64,000 nt of DNA from Arthrobacter sp. Hiyo4 (lineage in GTDB: Bacteria > Actinomycetota > Actinomycetes > Actinomycetales > Micrococcaceae), in the NCBI GenBank assembly GCA_002370555.1, contig AP014718.1, positions 992,001 to 1,056,000 of the forward strand, given 5' to 3'. The notes beneath the pieces were generated by a model. It had not been told where the DNA came from, did not search any database, and saw nothing but the letters and a program-made list of their open reading frames with translations. Position 1 is the stretch's first letter. The number at the start of each line of letters is the position of its first letter. The position numbers were made by a program, and so were the translations under genes. This document shows, one piece after another, positions 1 through 8,966 of the stretch.

Positions 1-271
1 ACGCGAGTTGCCGTTCTCGTACCACCCGCATGTCACGATCGCCCACGATGTTGCGCCCGAAAGCCTGGACGAAGCCGAAACGGTGCTTGAAAGTTACCGG
101 GCAACGTTCCCTGTGGTTAGCATGGGACTCTACGAGCACGATGCCGACGGCATTTGGCAGCTACGGGAAGAGTTGGACTTTGGGACCGAAACTGACGACG
201 GCGGGTCCTTCGCCGCGGACGCCGACACAGCCGCGGATGCCGACGCAAACGGAGCCACCGCTCCCCACTGA
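1..271 (+). CDS. 2'-5' RNA ligase-like 2H phosphoesterase, C-terminal part
   Basis: The reading frame is open from the window edge to a TGA at 269-271, so only about the last 90 residues are present. The segment holds HPHVTIAH, the second H-x-T/S motif of the 2H phosphoesterase fold (2'-5' RNA ligase/cyclic phosphodiesterase superfamily), followed by a helix and strand typical of the domain end. The first HxT motif would lie upstream of the window. The tail is acidic and Ala/Asp-rich. It overlaps the start of the next gene, which suggests co-transcription. The substrate cannot be inferred; bacterial members are often annotated as RNA ligase without direct evidence. Confidence 0.75.
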   Translation, partial: RELPFSYHPHVTIAHDVAPESLDEAETVLESYRATFPVVSMGLYEHDADGIWQLREELDFGTETDDGGSFAADADTAADADANGATAPH

Positions 272-1389
272 GCAGGCCCGCCTCAAGCTCGCTGTCATCC
301 AGAAGCGGATGGAGTGGGGCAAGGCCAGAAGGTCCGACGGCGGCCCGGTGGCCAGCTCGCTGGCGATGCTCCAGTGGCTGCTGGCCAGGCTCAATGCCTT
401 CCGCCCGATGCGGGCGTGGCAGCATTACAACCTCCAGCATGGCCCGTTGATGAGCGCCGGCATCGGCTTCAACATGTTCTTTTCCATCACCGGCCTGTTG
501 GCCACGGGTTTCTCCGTTGCCGGCCTGGTGCTGCGGGCCAGCCTGCCTTGCTGGACACCATCATCGGCAGCGTGGCCCGGAGTGCGCCCGGACTGCTGAA
601 GTTGGGTGGGGGAGAAGGACTGGTTGATCCGAGCGACCTCCTGAACCCGGACGGTCTCGGCTGGACCGCCGTGATTGCTGCCGTGGTAACGGTCATCACG
701 TCCCTGGGCTGGATCGCAGGACTTCGTGACGGCCTGCGCGGTGTGGTGCAGTTGCCGCCCGTGAAAATCAACCCGATTGTCCTCAAGCTGCGTGACACCG
801 GCACCCTGCTGCTCCTGGGAGTGGCCCTGGTGATCAGCGCCGGAGCGTCCCTGGTGTTCGGCACAGCGGCCGGCTGGGTCACGGACTTCCTGCAGCTGGA
901 TCCGACGGTGGCAGGTCCGCTGACCACCGTGATCAAGATCGGTGTGCCGCTGACGCTCAACTGGGTTACGGCCGTCATCATGTTCCGGCTGGCCGGTGGG
1001 CTCAAGCTCTCCCGGCGGGCACTCCTGGAGGGGACCATCCTTGCCGCGGTGGGCACCACCGTCCTGCAGGTCTTCAGCACTGAACTGCTGGCCGGTGCGG
1101 GACGGAACCCCATCCTGGCGCCGTTTGCCATCATCATCGGCCTGCTGATCTGGTTCAACCTGGTCAGCCAGGTCTACCTCGTGTCCGCCGGCTGGTCCGC
1201 CATCCGTGAAGAGGACCTCAGGAGCGAACCTGCAGGCCAGGACAAAGCCCTGTGGGCTCCCGGCAGGTCCAGCCCGGCAAAGTACCCGTGGAGGGACACA
1301 GCGACGGAAAGCGCCCGAGCGCCGGGCACCAGGCCAGCCCGGCGGTTACTTCCCGGCGTCGAGGTACTGGTCGGCCCAGGCAGAAATAA
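237..1389 (+). CDS. YihY/virulence factor BrkB family membrane protein (two frameshifts)
   Basis: Polytopic inner-membrane protein of the YihY/BrkB family, about 384 residues after correction; its molecular role is not settled. The N-terminal part has the hallmark RAWQHYNLQHGPLMSAGIGF followed by several hydrophobic segments, and the C-terminal tail is basic and Arg/Gly-rich, as is usual in Arthrobacter. The frame breaks twice: at the CC near 538-540 (one C lost, rejoining at QPALLDTIIGSV) and near 1250-1253 (one base lost, rejoining at VGSRQVQPGK). With both restored the frame runs to TAA 1387-1389. I chose ATG 237, which overlaps the previous gene by 35 bases; ATG 309 is an alternative. The 3' end overlaps the convergent hydrolase gene. 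Confidence 0.8.
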
Positions 1390-1983
1390 TCCTGGCGGCC
1401 CGGGCTGCCTGGCCCTTGCCGGTCAGCAGGTGGTCGCTGCTTTCGAGTGAGACGAAGTTCGGCGGATGGCGCGCCGTCTGGAAGATGGTGCTGGCGTTCT
1501 CGATGCCCACAGTGTTGTCCGTGGGGGAGTGGAGGACCATCAGCGGCTTGTGCAGCTGCCGGATGCAGTCCGTGAGGTCCGCGTTCTCGAGGTCCTCCAC
1601 AAAGTGTTTCCGGATCTCCACGCGTTTCCCGCCGAAAGCACCGCCGCGCCGCCGAAGGAGTGGCCCACCAGCAGCGAGATGGCCTTCCCCTGGCTGCGCA
1701 TGAACTCGGCGGCCACCACGGTGTCCGCCACTTTATGGCTGAAGGAGCCCTCCGACCGATCGCCGGCTGACTCGCCCAGCCCCAGGTTGTCGAAGCGGAG
1801 CATCCCGATGCCGGTGTCAGCCAGGGCCTTGCACATGCGGGACGCCGCCGGGCTGTCCTTGCCCAGGGTGAAGCCGTGCGAGAAGACGCCCCAGCCACGT
1901 ACCGGCCCCTCAGGGACGTCGATGATGCCGGACAGGAGCTCGCCGGTGGAACCTTCGAAGCTGACTTTTTCGGAGCGGGACAT
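1346..1983 (-). CDS. Alpha/beta hydrolase (S33-like), internally deleted and frameshifted
   Basis: The N-terminal half carries the oxyanion region (VFSHGF) and the nucleophile elbow GHSFGG. The C-terminal half carries the acid and histidine regions (LHSPTDNTVGI and SSDHLLT) and ends WADQYLDAGK. It resembles the hydrolase half of the alpha/beta hydrolase-OsmC proteins but stops before any OsmC domain. About 40 residues that normally separate AAVLSA from GGKRVEIRKHF are missing and the frame changes at the join (about 1622-1640). This is more than the one-base losses elsewhere. The join lies at two copies of TTCGGCGG-like sequence, so a repeat-mediated deletion or a collapse in assembly is possible. 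The substrate is unknown. Confidence 0.7.
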
Positions 1984-2021
1984 CGCGTGTTGCTTTCGTT
2001 GGTGCCGTCACGTGTTAAACA

Positions 2022-2062
2022 ACGACGGCGCCGATCCCACCTGAGGTGGGTGACGCCGTCGT
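2022..2062 (-). terminator. Hairpin terminator after sdhB
   Basis: ACGACGGCG at 2022-2030 pairs with CGCCGTCGT at 2054-2062, with an inner CCCACC/GGTGGG stem. Read on the minus strand the hairpin is followed by TGTTTAAC, a weak T-tract. It lies between the sdhB stop and the hydrolase start, so it probably ends the sdh transcript. Confidence 0.65.
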
Positions 2063-2077
2063 AAGCAAGAACCTGAC

Positions 2078-2860
2078 TTAGATCTTACGGGAGAGAATTG
2101 CCTGCTTGACTTCGGCAATTGCCTGGGTCACCTGGATGCCGCGGGGGCATGCTTCGGAGCAGTTGAAGGTGGTGCGGCAACGCCACACGCCTTCCTTGTC
2201 GTTCAGGATTTCCAGGCGCATGTCGCCGGCATCATCACGGGAATCGAAGATGAAGCGGTGGGCGTTGACGATCGCGGCCGGGCCGAAGTACTGGCCATCG
2301 GTCCAGAACACCGGGCAGGAGGACGTGCACGCAGCGCAGAGGATGCACTTGGTGGTGTCGTCGAAGCGCTCACGATCCTCGGCGGACTGCAGGCGTTCCT
2401 TGGTGGGCTCGTGGCCCTTGTTGATCAGGAACGGCATGACTTCGCGGAAGGACTGGAAGAACGGCTCCATGTCCACGATCAGGTCCTTCTCCACCGGCAG
2501 GCCCTTGATGGGCTCAACGGTGATGGGCTTGGTGGTGTCCAAGTCTTTCAGGAGGGTCTTGCATGCAAGGCGGTTGCGGCCGTTGATGCGCATCGCATCC
2601 GAACCGCAGACACCGTGGGCGCAGGAACGGCGGAACGAAACGCTGCCGTCAATTTCCCACTTGACCTTGTGCAGGGCATCCAGCACACGGTCGGTGCCGT
2701 ACATGGTCACCTTGAAGTCTTCCCACGTTGCGTCCTCGGACACCTCAGGGTTGTAGCGGCGGACGCGCAGGGTGACGTCGAACGTGGGGATCTCTCCGCC
2801 GCCTCCGATGTGTGCGGGCAGTTCGATCTTGGAGGCTGGCTCAGCAAGTTCAGCGGTCAT
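2078..2860 (-). CDS. sdhB: Succinate dehydrogenase iron-sulfur subunit
   Basis: Electron-transfer subunit of complex II, passing electrons from the SdhA flavin to the membrane quinone site. The 260-residue protein is intact. The 2Fe-2S ligands are C80, C85 and C100, with D88 in place of the third cysteine, as in Escherichia coli SdhB. The 4Fe-4S ligands are C172, C175 and C178, and the 3Fe-4S motif uses C182, C228, C234 and C238. It starts with ATG one base after the corrected sdhA stop, so the two are probably translationally coupled. It is the last gene of the minus-strand sdhCDAB operon and is followed by a hairpin. Confidence 0.96.
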   Translation of the reverse strand: MTAELAEPASKIELPAHIGGGGEIPTFDVTLRVRRYNPEVSEDATWEDFKVTMYGTDRVLDALHKVKWEIDGSVSFRRSCAHGVCGSDAMRINGRNRLACKTLLKDLDTTKPITVEPIKGLPVEKDLIVDMEPFFQSFREVMPFLINKGHEPTKERLQSAEDRERFDDTTKCILCAACTSSCPVFWTDGQYFGPAAIVNAHRFIFDSRDDAGDMRLEILNDKEGVWRCRTTFNCSEACPRGIQVTQAIAEVKQAILSRKI

Positions 2861-2861
2861 C

Positions 2862-4672
2862 TTAGTACTTCCTCACCATCGGCTCGTAGCGGGTAAAGAC
2901 AACCGGTTTGGTGCCCAGACGGATGCCGGCTGTAACTGCAGCGTCCGCCGCAACCGAGCCGTCGGCCGGGCGTGGTCATCCTTGTATGCCATGGAGTGCT
3001 TCATGAATTTTTCGTCGTCGCGTTCCGGGAAGTCCTCGCGGAAGTGTCCGCCGCGGGATTCCTCACGGTGCAGCGCAGCCACGGTCATGACCTTGGCCAG
3101 TTCCAGCAGGAAGCCCAGTTCAACGGCCTCGAGCAGGTCCAGGTTGAAGCGCTTGCCCTTGTCCTGGACGCTGATCTTCTTGTAGCGGGCCTCGAAGGAC
3201 TCGATGTCCGTCAGGACCTGGTTCAGCGTGTCGGCCGTGCGGAACACCTGCATGTTGGCGTCCATGGTGTCCTGGAGTTCCTTGCGGATCACCGCCACCT
3301 TCTCGTCGCCGGTGCCGTTGCGGGCTATGTCCAGCAGTTCGATGGTGTAGGCCTCCGGGTCCTCCGGGAGGTCCACGAAGTCAGCAGTCTTGGCGTACTC
3401 CGCGGCGGCGATGCCGGCGCGCTTGCCGAACACGTTGATGTCCAGCAGTGAGTTGGTGCCCAGGCGGTTGGAGCCGTGGACCGAAACGCAGGCAACCTCG
3501 CCGGCGGCGTAAAGGCCCGGAATGACGGTGTCGTTGTCCTGCAGGACTTCGGTGGTGATGTTGGTGGGGATCCCGCCCATGGCGTAGTGCGCCGTGGGGA
3601 ACACCGGAACCGGCTCCGTGTACGGTTCCACACCCAGGTAGGTGCGGGCGAACTCGGTGATGTCCGGGAGCTTGGCGTCGATATGAGCCGGCTCCAGGTG
3701 GGTCAGGTCCAGCAGGACGTAATCCTTGTTCGGGCCGCAGCCGCGGCCTTCACGGACTTCGTTGGCCATGGAGCGGGCCACGATGTCACGCGGTGCCAGG
3801 TCCTTGATGGTGGGGGCGTAGCGCTCCATGAAGCGCTCACCCTCGGAGTTACGCAGGATGGCACCCTCGCCGCGGGCAGCTTCGGACAGCAGGATGCCCA
3901 GGCCGGCCAGGCCTGTCGGGTGGAACTGGAAGAACTCCATGTCCTCCAGCGGAATGCCCTTGCGGAACGCGATGCCCATGCCGTCGCCGGTCAGGGTGTG
4001 GGCGTTCGAAGTGGTCTTGAAGACCTTGCCGGCGCCGCCGGTAGCGAAGATGACGGACTTGGCCTGGAACACGTGCAGTTCACCGGAGGCAAGGTCATAG
4101 GACACGACGCCGGCAACACGCTTCTGCTTGTACGGCGTGCCGTCCTCGCGGACAGCGTCTTCCTCGACCGTCAGGAGGTCAAGGACGTAGTACTCGTTGT
4201 AGAACTCCACGTTGTGCTTGACGCAGTTTTGGTACAGCGTCTGCAGGATCATGTGGCCGGTGCGGTCTGCGGCGTAGCAGGCGCGGCGGACGGGCGCCTT
4301 GCCGTGGTCGCGGGTGTGGCCACCGAAGCGGCGCTGGTCGATCCGGCCTTCGGGCGTGCGGTTGAACGGCAGGCCCATCTTTTCCAGGTCCAGCACGGCG
4401 TCGATGGCTTCCTTCGCCATGACCTCGGCGGCGTCCTGGTCAACCAGGTAATCGCCGCCCTTAATGGTGTCAAAGGTGTGCCATTCCCAGTTGTCTTCTT
4501 CGACGTTGGCAAGGGCCGCACACATGCCACCCTGCGCCGCACCCGTGTGCGAACGGGTGGGGTAGAGCTTGGTCAGTACTGCTGTTCGCGCGCGCTGACC
4601 GGACTCGATCGCGGCGCGCATGCCAGCGCCACCGGCACCGACGATGACGACGTCGTACTTATGGACCTGCAT
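2862..4672 (-). CDS. sdhA: Succinate dehydrogenase flavoprotein subunit (frameshift near C-terminus)
   Basis: Oxidises succinate to fumarate in the TCA cycle and respiratory chain. The FAD-binding GAGGAGM lies at residues 12-18, and RSHTGAAQGG contains H42, the expected site of covalent FAD attachment. A conserved Arg-containing segment APRDIVARSM follows at mid-protein. As read, the last 30 residues are wrong: one base is lost in the plus-strand GG/CC at about 2964. Restoring it gives the family ending GIRLGTKPVVFTRYEP and TAA at 2862-2864, for 603 residues. The gene sits between sdhD and sdhB in the usual order. A real truncation of this enzyme would be unexpected, so I treat it as a sequence error. 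Confidence 0.95.
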
Positions 4673-4776
4673 ACTTGGGCGCTCTTTCTCTCAAAATTCG
4701 CTATAAAACAACGGGCGGGCGTTGCCTGCACCGCAAAAAACAGCCTGCGGCTCACCGCGGGCAGCGGATGATCTGG

Positions 4777-5252
4777 CTACGCGGGGCAGAAGCCGCCGGG
4801 CAGCGGAACGCCGTCAACCACGGGGCACGGGTTGAAGGTGAAGATCACCAGGGTGCCAAGGACGATGATCACGGTGGTGGCGGCGTAGAGGACGATCTTG
4901 AGCCAGAGCCGGGTGGAGTCCTTCTCGGCGTAGTCGTTGATGATGGTGCGTACGCCGTTGGTGCCGTGCAGCATGGCCAGCCACAGCATGGCGAGGTCCC
5001 AAACCTGCCAGAACGGGTCGGCCCACTTGCCGGCGACGAAGCCGAAGTCGATGGCGTGGATGCCTTCGCCCACCAGGAGGTTCACGAAGAGGTGCCCGAA
5101 GATGAGCACCACCAGCACCACGCCGGAAAGGCGCATGAACAGCCAGGCGAACATTTCGAAGTTGCCCCGGCTTGCGCCGGTGCGGCGGTACTGGGGGAGA
5201 TCCCGCCGCTGCTGTTTTTCCCGCTGCGCGGGCTGTCGATCGTTGCAGTCAT
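4777..5252 (-). CDS. sdhD: Succinate dehydrogenase membrane anchor subunit (frameshift near N-terminus)
   Basis: Small membrane subunit that anchors complex II and forms part of the quinone and heme site. Three hydrophobic helices are visible after QYRRTGASRGNFEMF, with histidines in the first helix (IFGHLFVNLL) and between helices (LHGTNGVRTI). The ATG at 5252 opens MTATIDSPRSGK but in a different frame; restoring one base in the G-run at 5193-5197 (C-run on the coding strand) joins it to the anchor domain, giving 158 residues. The longer in-frame extension upstream overlaps sdhC and is not credible. It lies 3 bases after the sdhC stop. Confidence 0.88.
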
Positions 5253-5255
5253 GGC

Positions 5256-5636
5256 TCAGTGACCTCCGAGTGCGAGGGAAAGGTGGCGGATGGAGAAGCC
5301 GACCATAACAACTACCCACAGGGCCAGGACGGTCCACAGCATCTGGCGCTGGTACTTGGCGCCCTTCTTCCAGAAGTCGACGGCGATGATCCGCAGGCCG
5401 TTAAAGGCGTGGAAGACAATCGCGGCAACCAGGCCCGTTTCACCCAGGGCCATAAGGGGGTTCTTGTAGGCACCGATAACAGCCGTGTAGGCCTCCGGGG
5501 ACACGCGCACCAATGAGGTGTCCAGCACATGGACCAACAAGAAGAAAAAGATCACTACACCGGTAATCCGGTGTCCTACCCAGGACCACATGCCTTCACG
5601 GCCGCGGTACAAGGTGCCAGCTGGTTTTGTCGGCAC
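5256..5636 (-). CDS. sdhC: Succinate dehydrogenase cytochrome b556 subunit
   Basis: Membrane subunit of complex II, 126 residues from the GTG at 5636. It begins PTKPAGTLYRGREGMWSWVGHRITG, the SdhC signature region with the quinone-site Ser/His neighbourhood, and has three transmembrane helices with H at FLLVHVLDT, a candidate heme ligand. I chose GTG 5636 over an upstream ATG at 5708 because a GGGAGG ribosome-binding site (5644-5649) is seven bases away and the extra 24 residues do not resemble the family. It is the first gene of sdhCDAB. Confidence 0.9.
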   Translation of the reverse strand: MPTKPAGTLYRGREGMWSWVGHRITGVVIFFFLLVHVLDTSLVRVSPEAYTAVIGAYKNPLMALGETGLVAAIVFHAFNGLRIIAVDFWKKGAKYQRQMLWTVLALWVVVMVGFSIRHLSLALGGH

Positions 5637-5725
5637 TGATAAACCTCCCTGCAACACAGCGGCGCTGGCATGAGATCCACGCGGGGGGAACGCCTGCTGC
5701 GAGAGCAACTCGTAGCTCAGGCCTA

Positions 5726-5754
5726 AATCTAGGCTTCGCTCACAGCTTATTCAA
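5726..5754 (-). promoter_or_regulatory. Candidate sdhC promoter
   Basis: On the minus strand TTGAAT (5749-5754) and TAGATT (5726-5731) are 17 bases apart, an acceptable -35/-10 pair, placing transcription start near 5719 and leaving about 80 bases of leader. The segment also contains an inverted pair CCTAAAT (5722-5728) and ATTTAGG (5754-5760) bracketing the promoter, which could be an operator. No known regulator is assigned. Confidence 0.4.
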
Positions 5755-5892
5755 TTTAGGAACTCCTTGGTGACCCCGCAATGCCTGCGTTTTGCCTGCA
5801 GATGAGACGAACGCCACATCATGGCGCGCCCGCGGGGGTTGGCGGTGGGTTCTGAAAGGGCAGTTCACGGCTCGTCAGCTAAAGTAGCCGTG

Positions 5893-7026
5893 ATGAGTAC
5901 AGACAAAGTGACAAGCCCGGATTCACCCCTGAACCGCTTTATTGCGGTCATTCCGGCAGGCGGAGTGGGGACTCGCCTCTGGCCCCTGTCACGGGCAGCA
6001 GCTCCCAAATTCCTCCATGACCTCACCGGGTCCGGCAGCACGTTGCTGCGCGCCACCTACGACCGCCTCGAGCCGCTGGCAGGCAGGCGCGTCCTCGTGG
6101 TGACCGGCACTGCACACCGGGCCGCCGTCTGCCGGCAGCTGCCCGAGGTCCAGGAATCGGACCTCGTCCTGGAGAGTGAGCCCAAGGATTCCGGCGCCGC
6201 CATCGGCCTGGCTGCCGCCATCCTTTACCAGCGTGACCCGGACACCATCATGGGTTCCTTCGCCGCGGACCAGGTCATCAGTCCTGACCACCTGTTCCAG
6301 CAGGCAGTCCGCGAGGCCATCCACACGGCCGCCGCCGGCAAGATCGTGACCATCGGCATCAAGCCGACACATCCGTCCACCGGCTTCGGTTACATCCGTG
6401 CCGGCGAGGAACTCAACATCGAAGGTGCGCCCAGCGCCCAGGCCGTTGTCGAGTTCGTGGAGAAGCCGGATGAGGAAGTTGCCCAGCAGTATGTGGACAG
6501 CGGTGAGTATGTCTGGAACGCGGGAATGTTCGTGGCTCCCGTTGCCCTGATGCTGAGGCACCTGGAGGCCAACCAGCCGGAGCTGTTCAAGGGCCTGCAG
6601 GAGATCGCCCAGGCCTGGGACACCCCCGAACGTGATGCCGTCACAGCCCGCGTCTGGCCCACGTTACCCAAGATCGCCATTGACTATGCGGTGGCGGAGC
6701 CTGCCGCCGCTGCCGGCGATGTGGCCGTTGTGCCGGGCACGTTCGGATGGGACGACGTCGGGGACTTTGCTTCGGTGGGCCGGCTCAACAGTGCGCGGGA
6801 AGTCGATGACGTCACCGTTATCGGTGAAGGCGCCCGGGTTTTCACCGAAAACGCCAGCGGCGTAGTGGTTTCGGACACGAAGCGCGTGATCGCACTGATC
6901 GGCATCAAGGACGTGGTCATCGTTGACACGGGCGATGCCCTCCTGGTGACCACCAAGCAGCACGCGCAGCGGGTCAAGGGAGCCGTTGACGCACTCAAGG
7001 CCAGTGGCGACACCGACGTTCTGTAA
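5893..7026 (+). CDS. manC: Mannose-1-phosphate guanylyltransferase
   Basis: Makes GDP-mannose from mannose-1-phosphate and GTP in the cytoplasm, supplying mannose for surface glycans. The 377-residue protein is intact. The pyrophosphorylase signature GGVGTRLWPLSR is at residues 23-34, with the conserved lysine shortly after (APKF), and later FVEKPDEE and WNAGMFV motifs of sugar-nucleotide transferases. There is no C-terminal isomerase domain, which fits the presence of a separate manA at 58.4-59.6 kb. ATG 5893 (MSTDKV) matches the family start better than the upstream in-frame ATG 5821. It is transcribed divergently from sdhC. Confidence 0.9.
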   Translation: MSTDKVTSPDSPLNRFIAVIPAGGVGTRLWPLSRAAAPKFLHDLTGSGSTLLRATYDRLEPLAGRRVLVVTGTAHRAAVCRQLPEVQESDLVLESEPKDSGAAIGLAAAILYQRDPDTIMGSFAADQVISPDHLFQQAVREAIHTAAAGKIVTIGIKPTHPSTGFGYIRAGEELNIEGAPSAQAVVEFVEKPDEEVAQQYVDSGEYVWNAGMFVAPVALMLRHLEANQPELFKGLQEIAQAWDTPERDAVTARVWPTLPKIAIDYAVAEPAAAAGDVAVVPGTFGWDDVGDFASVGRLNSAREVDDVTVIGEGARVFTENASGVVVSDTKRVIALIGIKDVVIVDTGDALLVTTKQHAQRVKGAVDALKASGDTDVL

Positions 7027-7113
7027 CCCGGTCGGAAGTCTCCAGGCGCGGCACAATCTGTAACGCACCGGCCGTGATGACGCTATTCCGTGGACGCTCG
7101 GTAGAGTAAATGA

Positions 7114-8310
7114 GTGCGTAATTACACTACTGAAGCCGAGCCCACCGCATTAGTGCGGCCATGGTTGGAACCCCTCCTGCCGGAGCTGATCGACTTCCGC
7201 CGTGATCTGCACGCGCACCCCGAGCTTTCCTTCAAGGAATTCCGCACCACGGATAAGCTGGTGGAGCGGCTCGAAGCCGCTGGCCTGGCGCCGCGGCGGC
7301 TTGAAGGCACCGGCCTCACCGTCGACATCGGCGAGGGCCCATCGCCACAGCGCTCCGCGGCGACATTGATGCCCTGCCCATCATCGAGGAAACGGGGCTG
7401 CCGTTTGCCTCGAAGAACCACGGCGTCACACATGCGTGCGGCCACGACGTCCACACCGCCGCCATGCTCGGCGTCGCGCTGGTCCTGCAGCGTATGCACG
7501 AGGAGTCCCGCTGGGCGGTTCCGTCCGGATCATTTTCCAGCCTGCGGAGGAGACTATGCCCGGCGGCGCACTGTCCTGCATTGAGCAGGGCGTCCTGGAC
7601 GGTGTGCCGCGCATCCTTGCGCTGCACTGTGACCCGAGGATCGACGTCGGACGCATCGGTACGCGCATCGGCGCCATCACGTCCGCCTCGGACACCATCA
7701 AGATTGAGCTGAGTGGCCGCGGCGGCCATACGTCCCGCCCGCACCTCACCGAGGATCTGGTCTTCGCCCTTGCACAGATTGCCGTCAACGTTCCGGCTGT
7801 GCTGTCACGCCGGGTGGATGTCCGCAGCGGGGTGTCCGTGGTGTGGGGGCAGATAAACGCCGGATCGGCACCCAATGCCATCCCGGGCACCGGTTACATG
7901 TCAGGCACCATGCGCTGCCTTGACCGCGATGCCTGGCATGACGCCGGCGAACTGCTGGATGAAGTCGTGCAGCAGGTGGCCGCGCCCTATGGGGTGGATG
8001 TCCATCTGGAACACACCAGGGGCGTCCCGCCTGTGGTGAACTCCGAGGACGAGACTGCGCTCATTGAGGCCGCAGCCCGCGCTGAGATCGGCGAGGGCGC
8101 AGTGGTGCTGACACCGCAGTCCATGGGCGGCGAGGACTTCGCCTGGTTCCTGGCTGAACGGCCTGGCGCCATGATGCGCCTGGGCACCAAGACCCCGGCG
8201 GCGAAGAGTACGACCTGCACCGCGGTGACTACATCGTGGACGAACGCGCCCTGGGCCTGGGTATCCAGGTCCTCACGGCAGCGGCCCTCCGGACCATCCG
8301 CGACCTCTAG
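7114..8310 (+). CDS. M20-family amidohydrolase/peptidase (three frameshifts)
   Basis: Zinc or cobalt-type hydrolase of the M20D amidohydrolase group (N-acyl-amino acid or IAA-amino acid hydrolase-like). Motifs are [35 protein letters not shown] with metal-binding H and D, the PAEE segment with the catalytic Glu, and GGEDFAWF near the end. The frame is broken at the CCC 7338-7340, CCC 7507-7509 and GG 8197-8198; restoring one base at each gives 399 residues ending RTIRDL at TAG 8308-8310, back in the frame of the GTG start at 7114. The physiological substrate is not evident. It is followed by a long palindromic repeat. Confidence 0.85.
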
Positions 8311-8338
8311 CCCGCGCCCGGGCTACCTACACTCCGGG

Positions 8339-8434
8339 CGCGCGAACGGACACTTAAGCCCCGCCCTCCCTCGCGAACTGGCAGATAACACCCTCAAATC
8401 CCGGTTTTGAGGGTGTTATCTGCCAGTTCGCGCG
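8339..8434. repeat. Composite palindromic repeat, copy A
   Basis: Two modules abut. Module 2 (8340-8362) reads GCGCGAACGGACACTTAAGC. Module 1 is a perfect 27-bp inverted repeat: arm 8372-8398 pairs with 8406-8432 around a seven-base loop, the outer part being CGCGAACTGGCAG. The same two-module block occurs in the opposite orientation at 57338-57432. The hairpin can also terminate transcription of the amidohydrolase gene. It lies between that gene and ohrR. Confidence 0.9.
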
Positions 8435-8457
8435 TGGCTTTGGCGCGATAAGTTGTG

Positions 8458-8472
8458 CACAATTGAATTGTG
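8458..8472. promoter_or_regulatory. Candidate OhrR operator
   Basis: CACAATTGAATTGTG is a perfect 7-1-7 palindrome 16 bases before the ohrR start codon. Its core ACAATT-AATTGT matches the operator type known for OhrR repressors (Bacillus subtilis: TACAATT...AATTGTA). Position and match suggest autoregulation of the ohrR-ohr pair. Confidence 0.7.
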
Positions 8473-8488
8473 GACTACCTTTTTAGGT

Positions 8489-8922
8489 ATGACTGAAGCC
8501 CCCGCCTCGACCGCCAGGTGTGTTTTGCGCTGTACTCCGCGTCCCGTGCGGCAACAGCGGTCTACCGTCCCGTCTTGGAAGACCTCGGCCTGACGTACCC
8601 GCAGTACCTGGTGATGCTGGTCCTCTGGGAATCGGAGCCGATGGGTGTCAAGGAGCTCGGCGACGAGCTGGGCCTTGACTCCGGCACGCTGTCGCCGCTG
8701 CTCAAGCGACTAGAGGCCTTGGGGCTCGTGGAGCGCCGCCGGTCCGGAGAGGATGAGCGCCGGGTTGCAGTCCACCTGACGCCGGCCGGACGCTCGCTCA
8801 GCACCAAGGCCAGCGGGATTCCACGGCACCTTGCGGACGCCGCCGGGTTGTCAGCCGAGGAGCTGGAACAGCTTCGCACCACTCTTGAAAGGCTCACCGA
8901 AGCCCTTCACCGCGCGCACTGA
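8489..8922 (+). CDS. ohrR: OhrR-type MarR regulator (frameshift near start)
   Basis: Winged-helix MarR repressor, 144 residues after correction, probably sensing organic hydroperoxides. DRQVCFALYSASRA carries the conserved N-terminal cysteine of OhrR, and a MarR wing (ERRRSGEDERRVAVHLT) follows. ATG 8489 is out of frame with the body; restoring one C at 8505-8506 joins MTEAPA to LDRQVCF. It sits 45 bases before ohr, with a palindromic operator candidate at 8458-8472, the standard ohrR-ohr module in which peroxide oxidises the cysteine and relieves repression. Confidence 0.85.
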
Positions 8923-8966
8923 GTGCCCAAGATTTCCGTTATCCACATCCAACAGGACGGACCACT

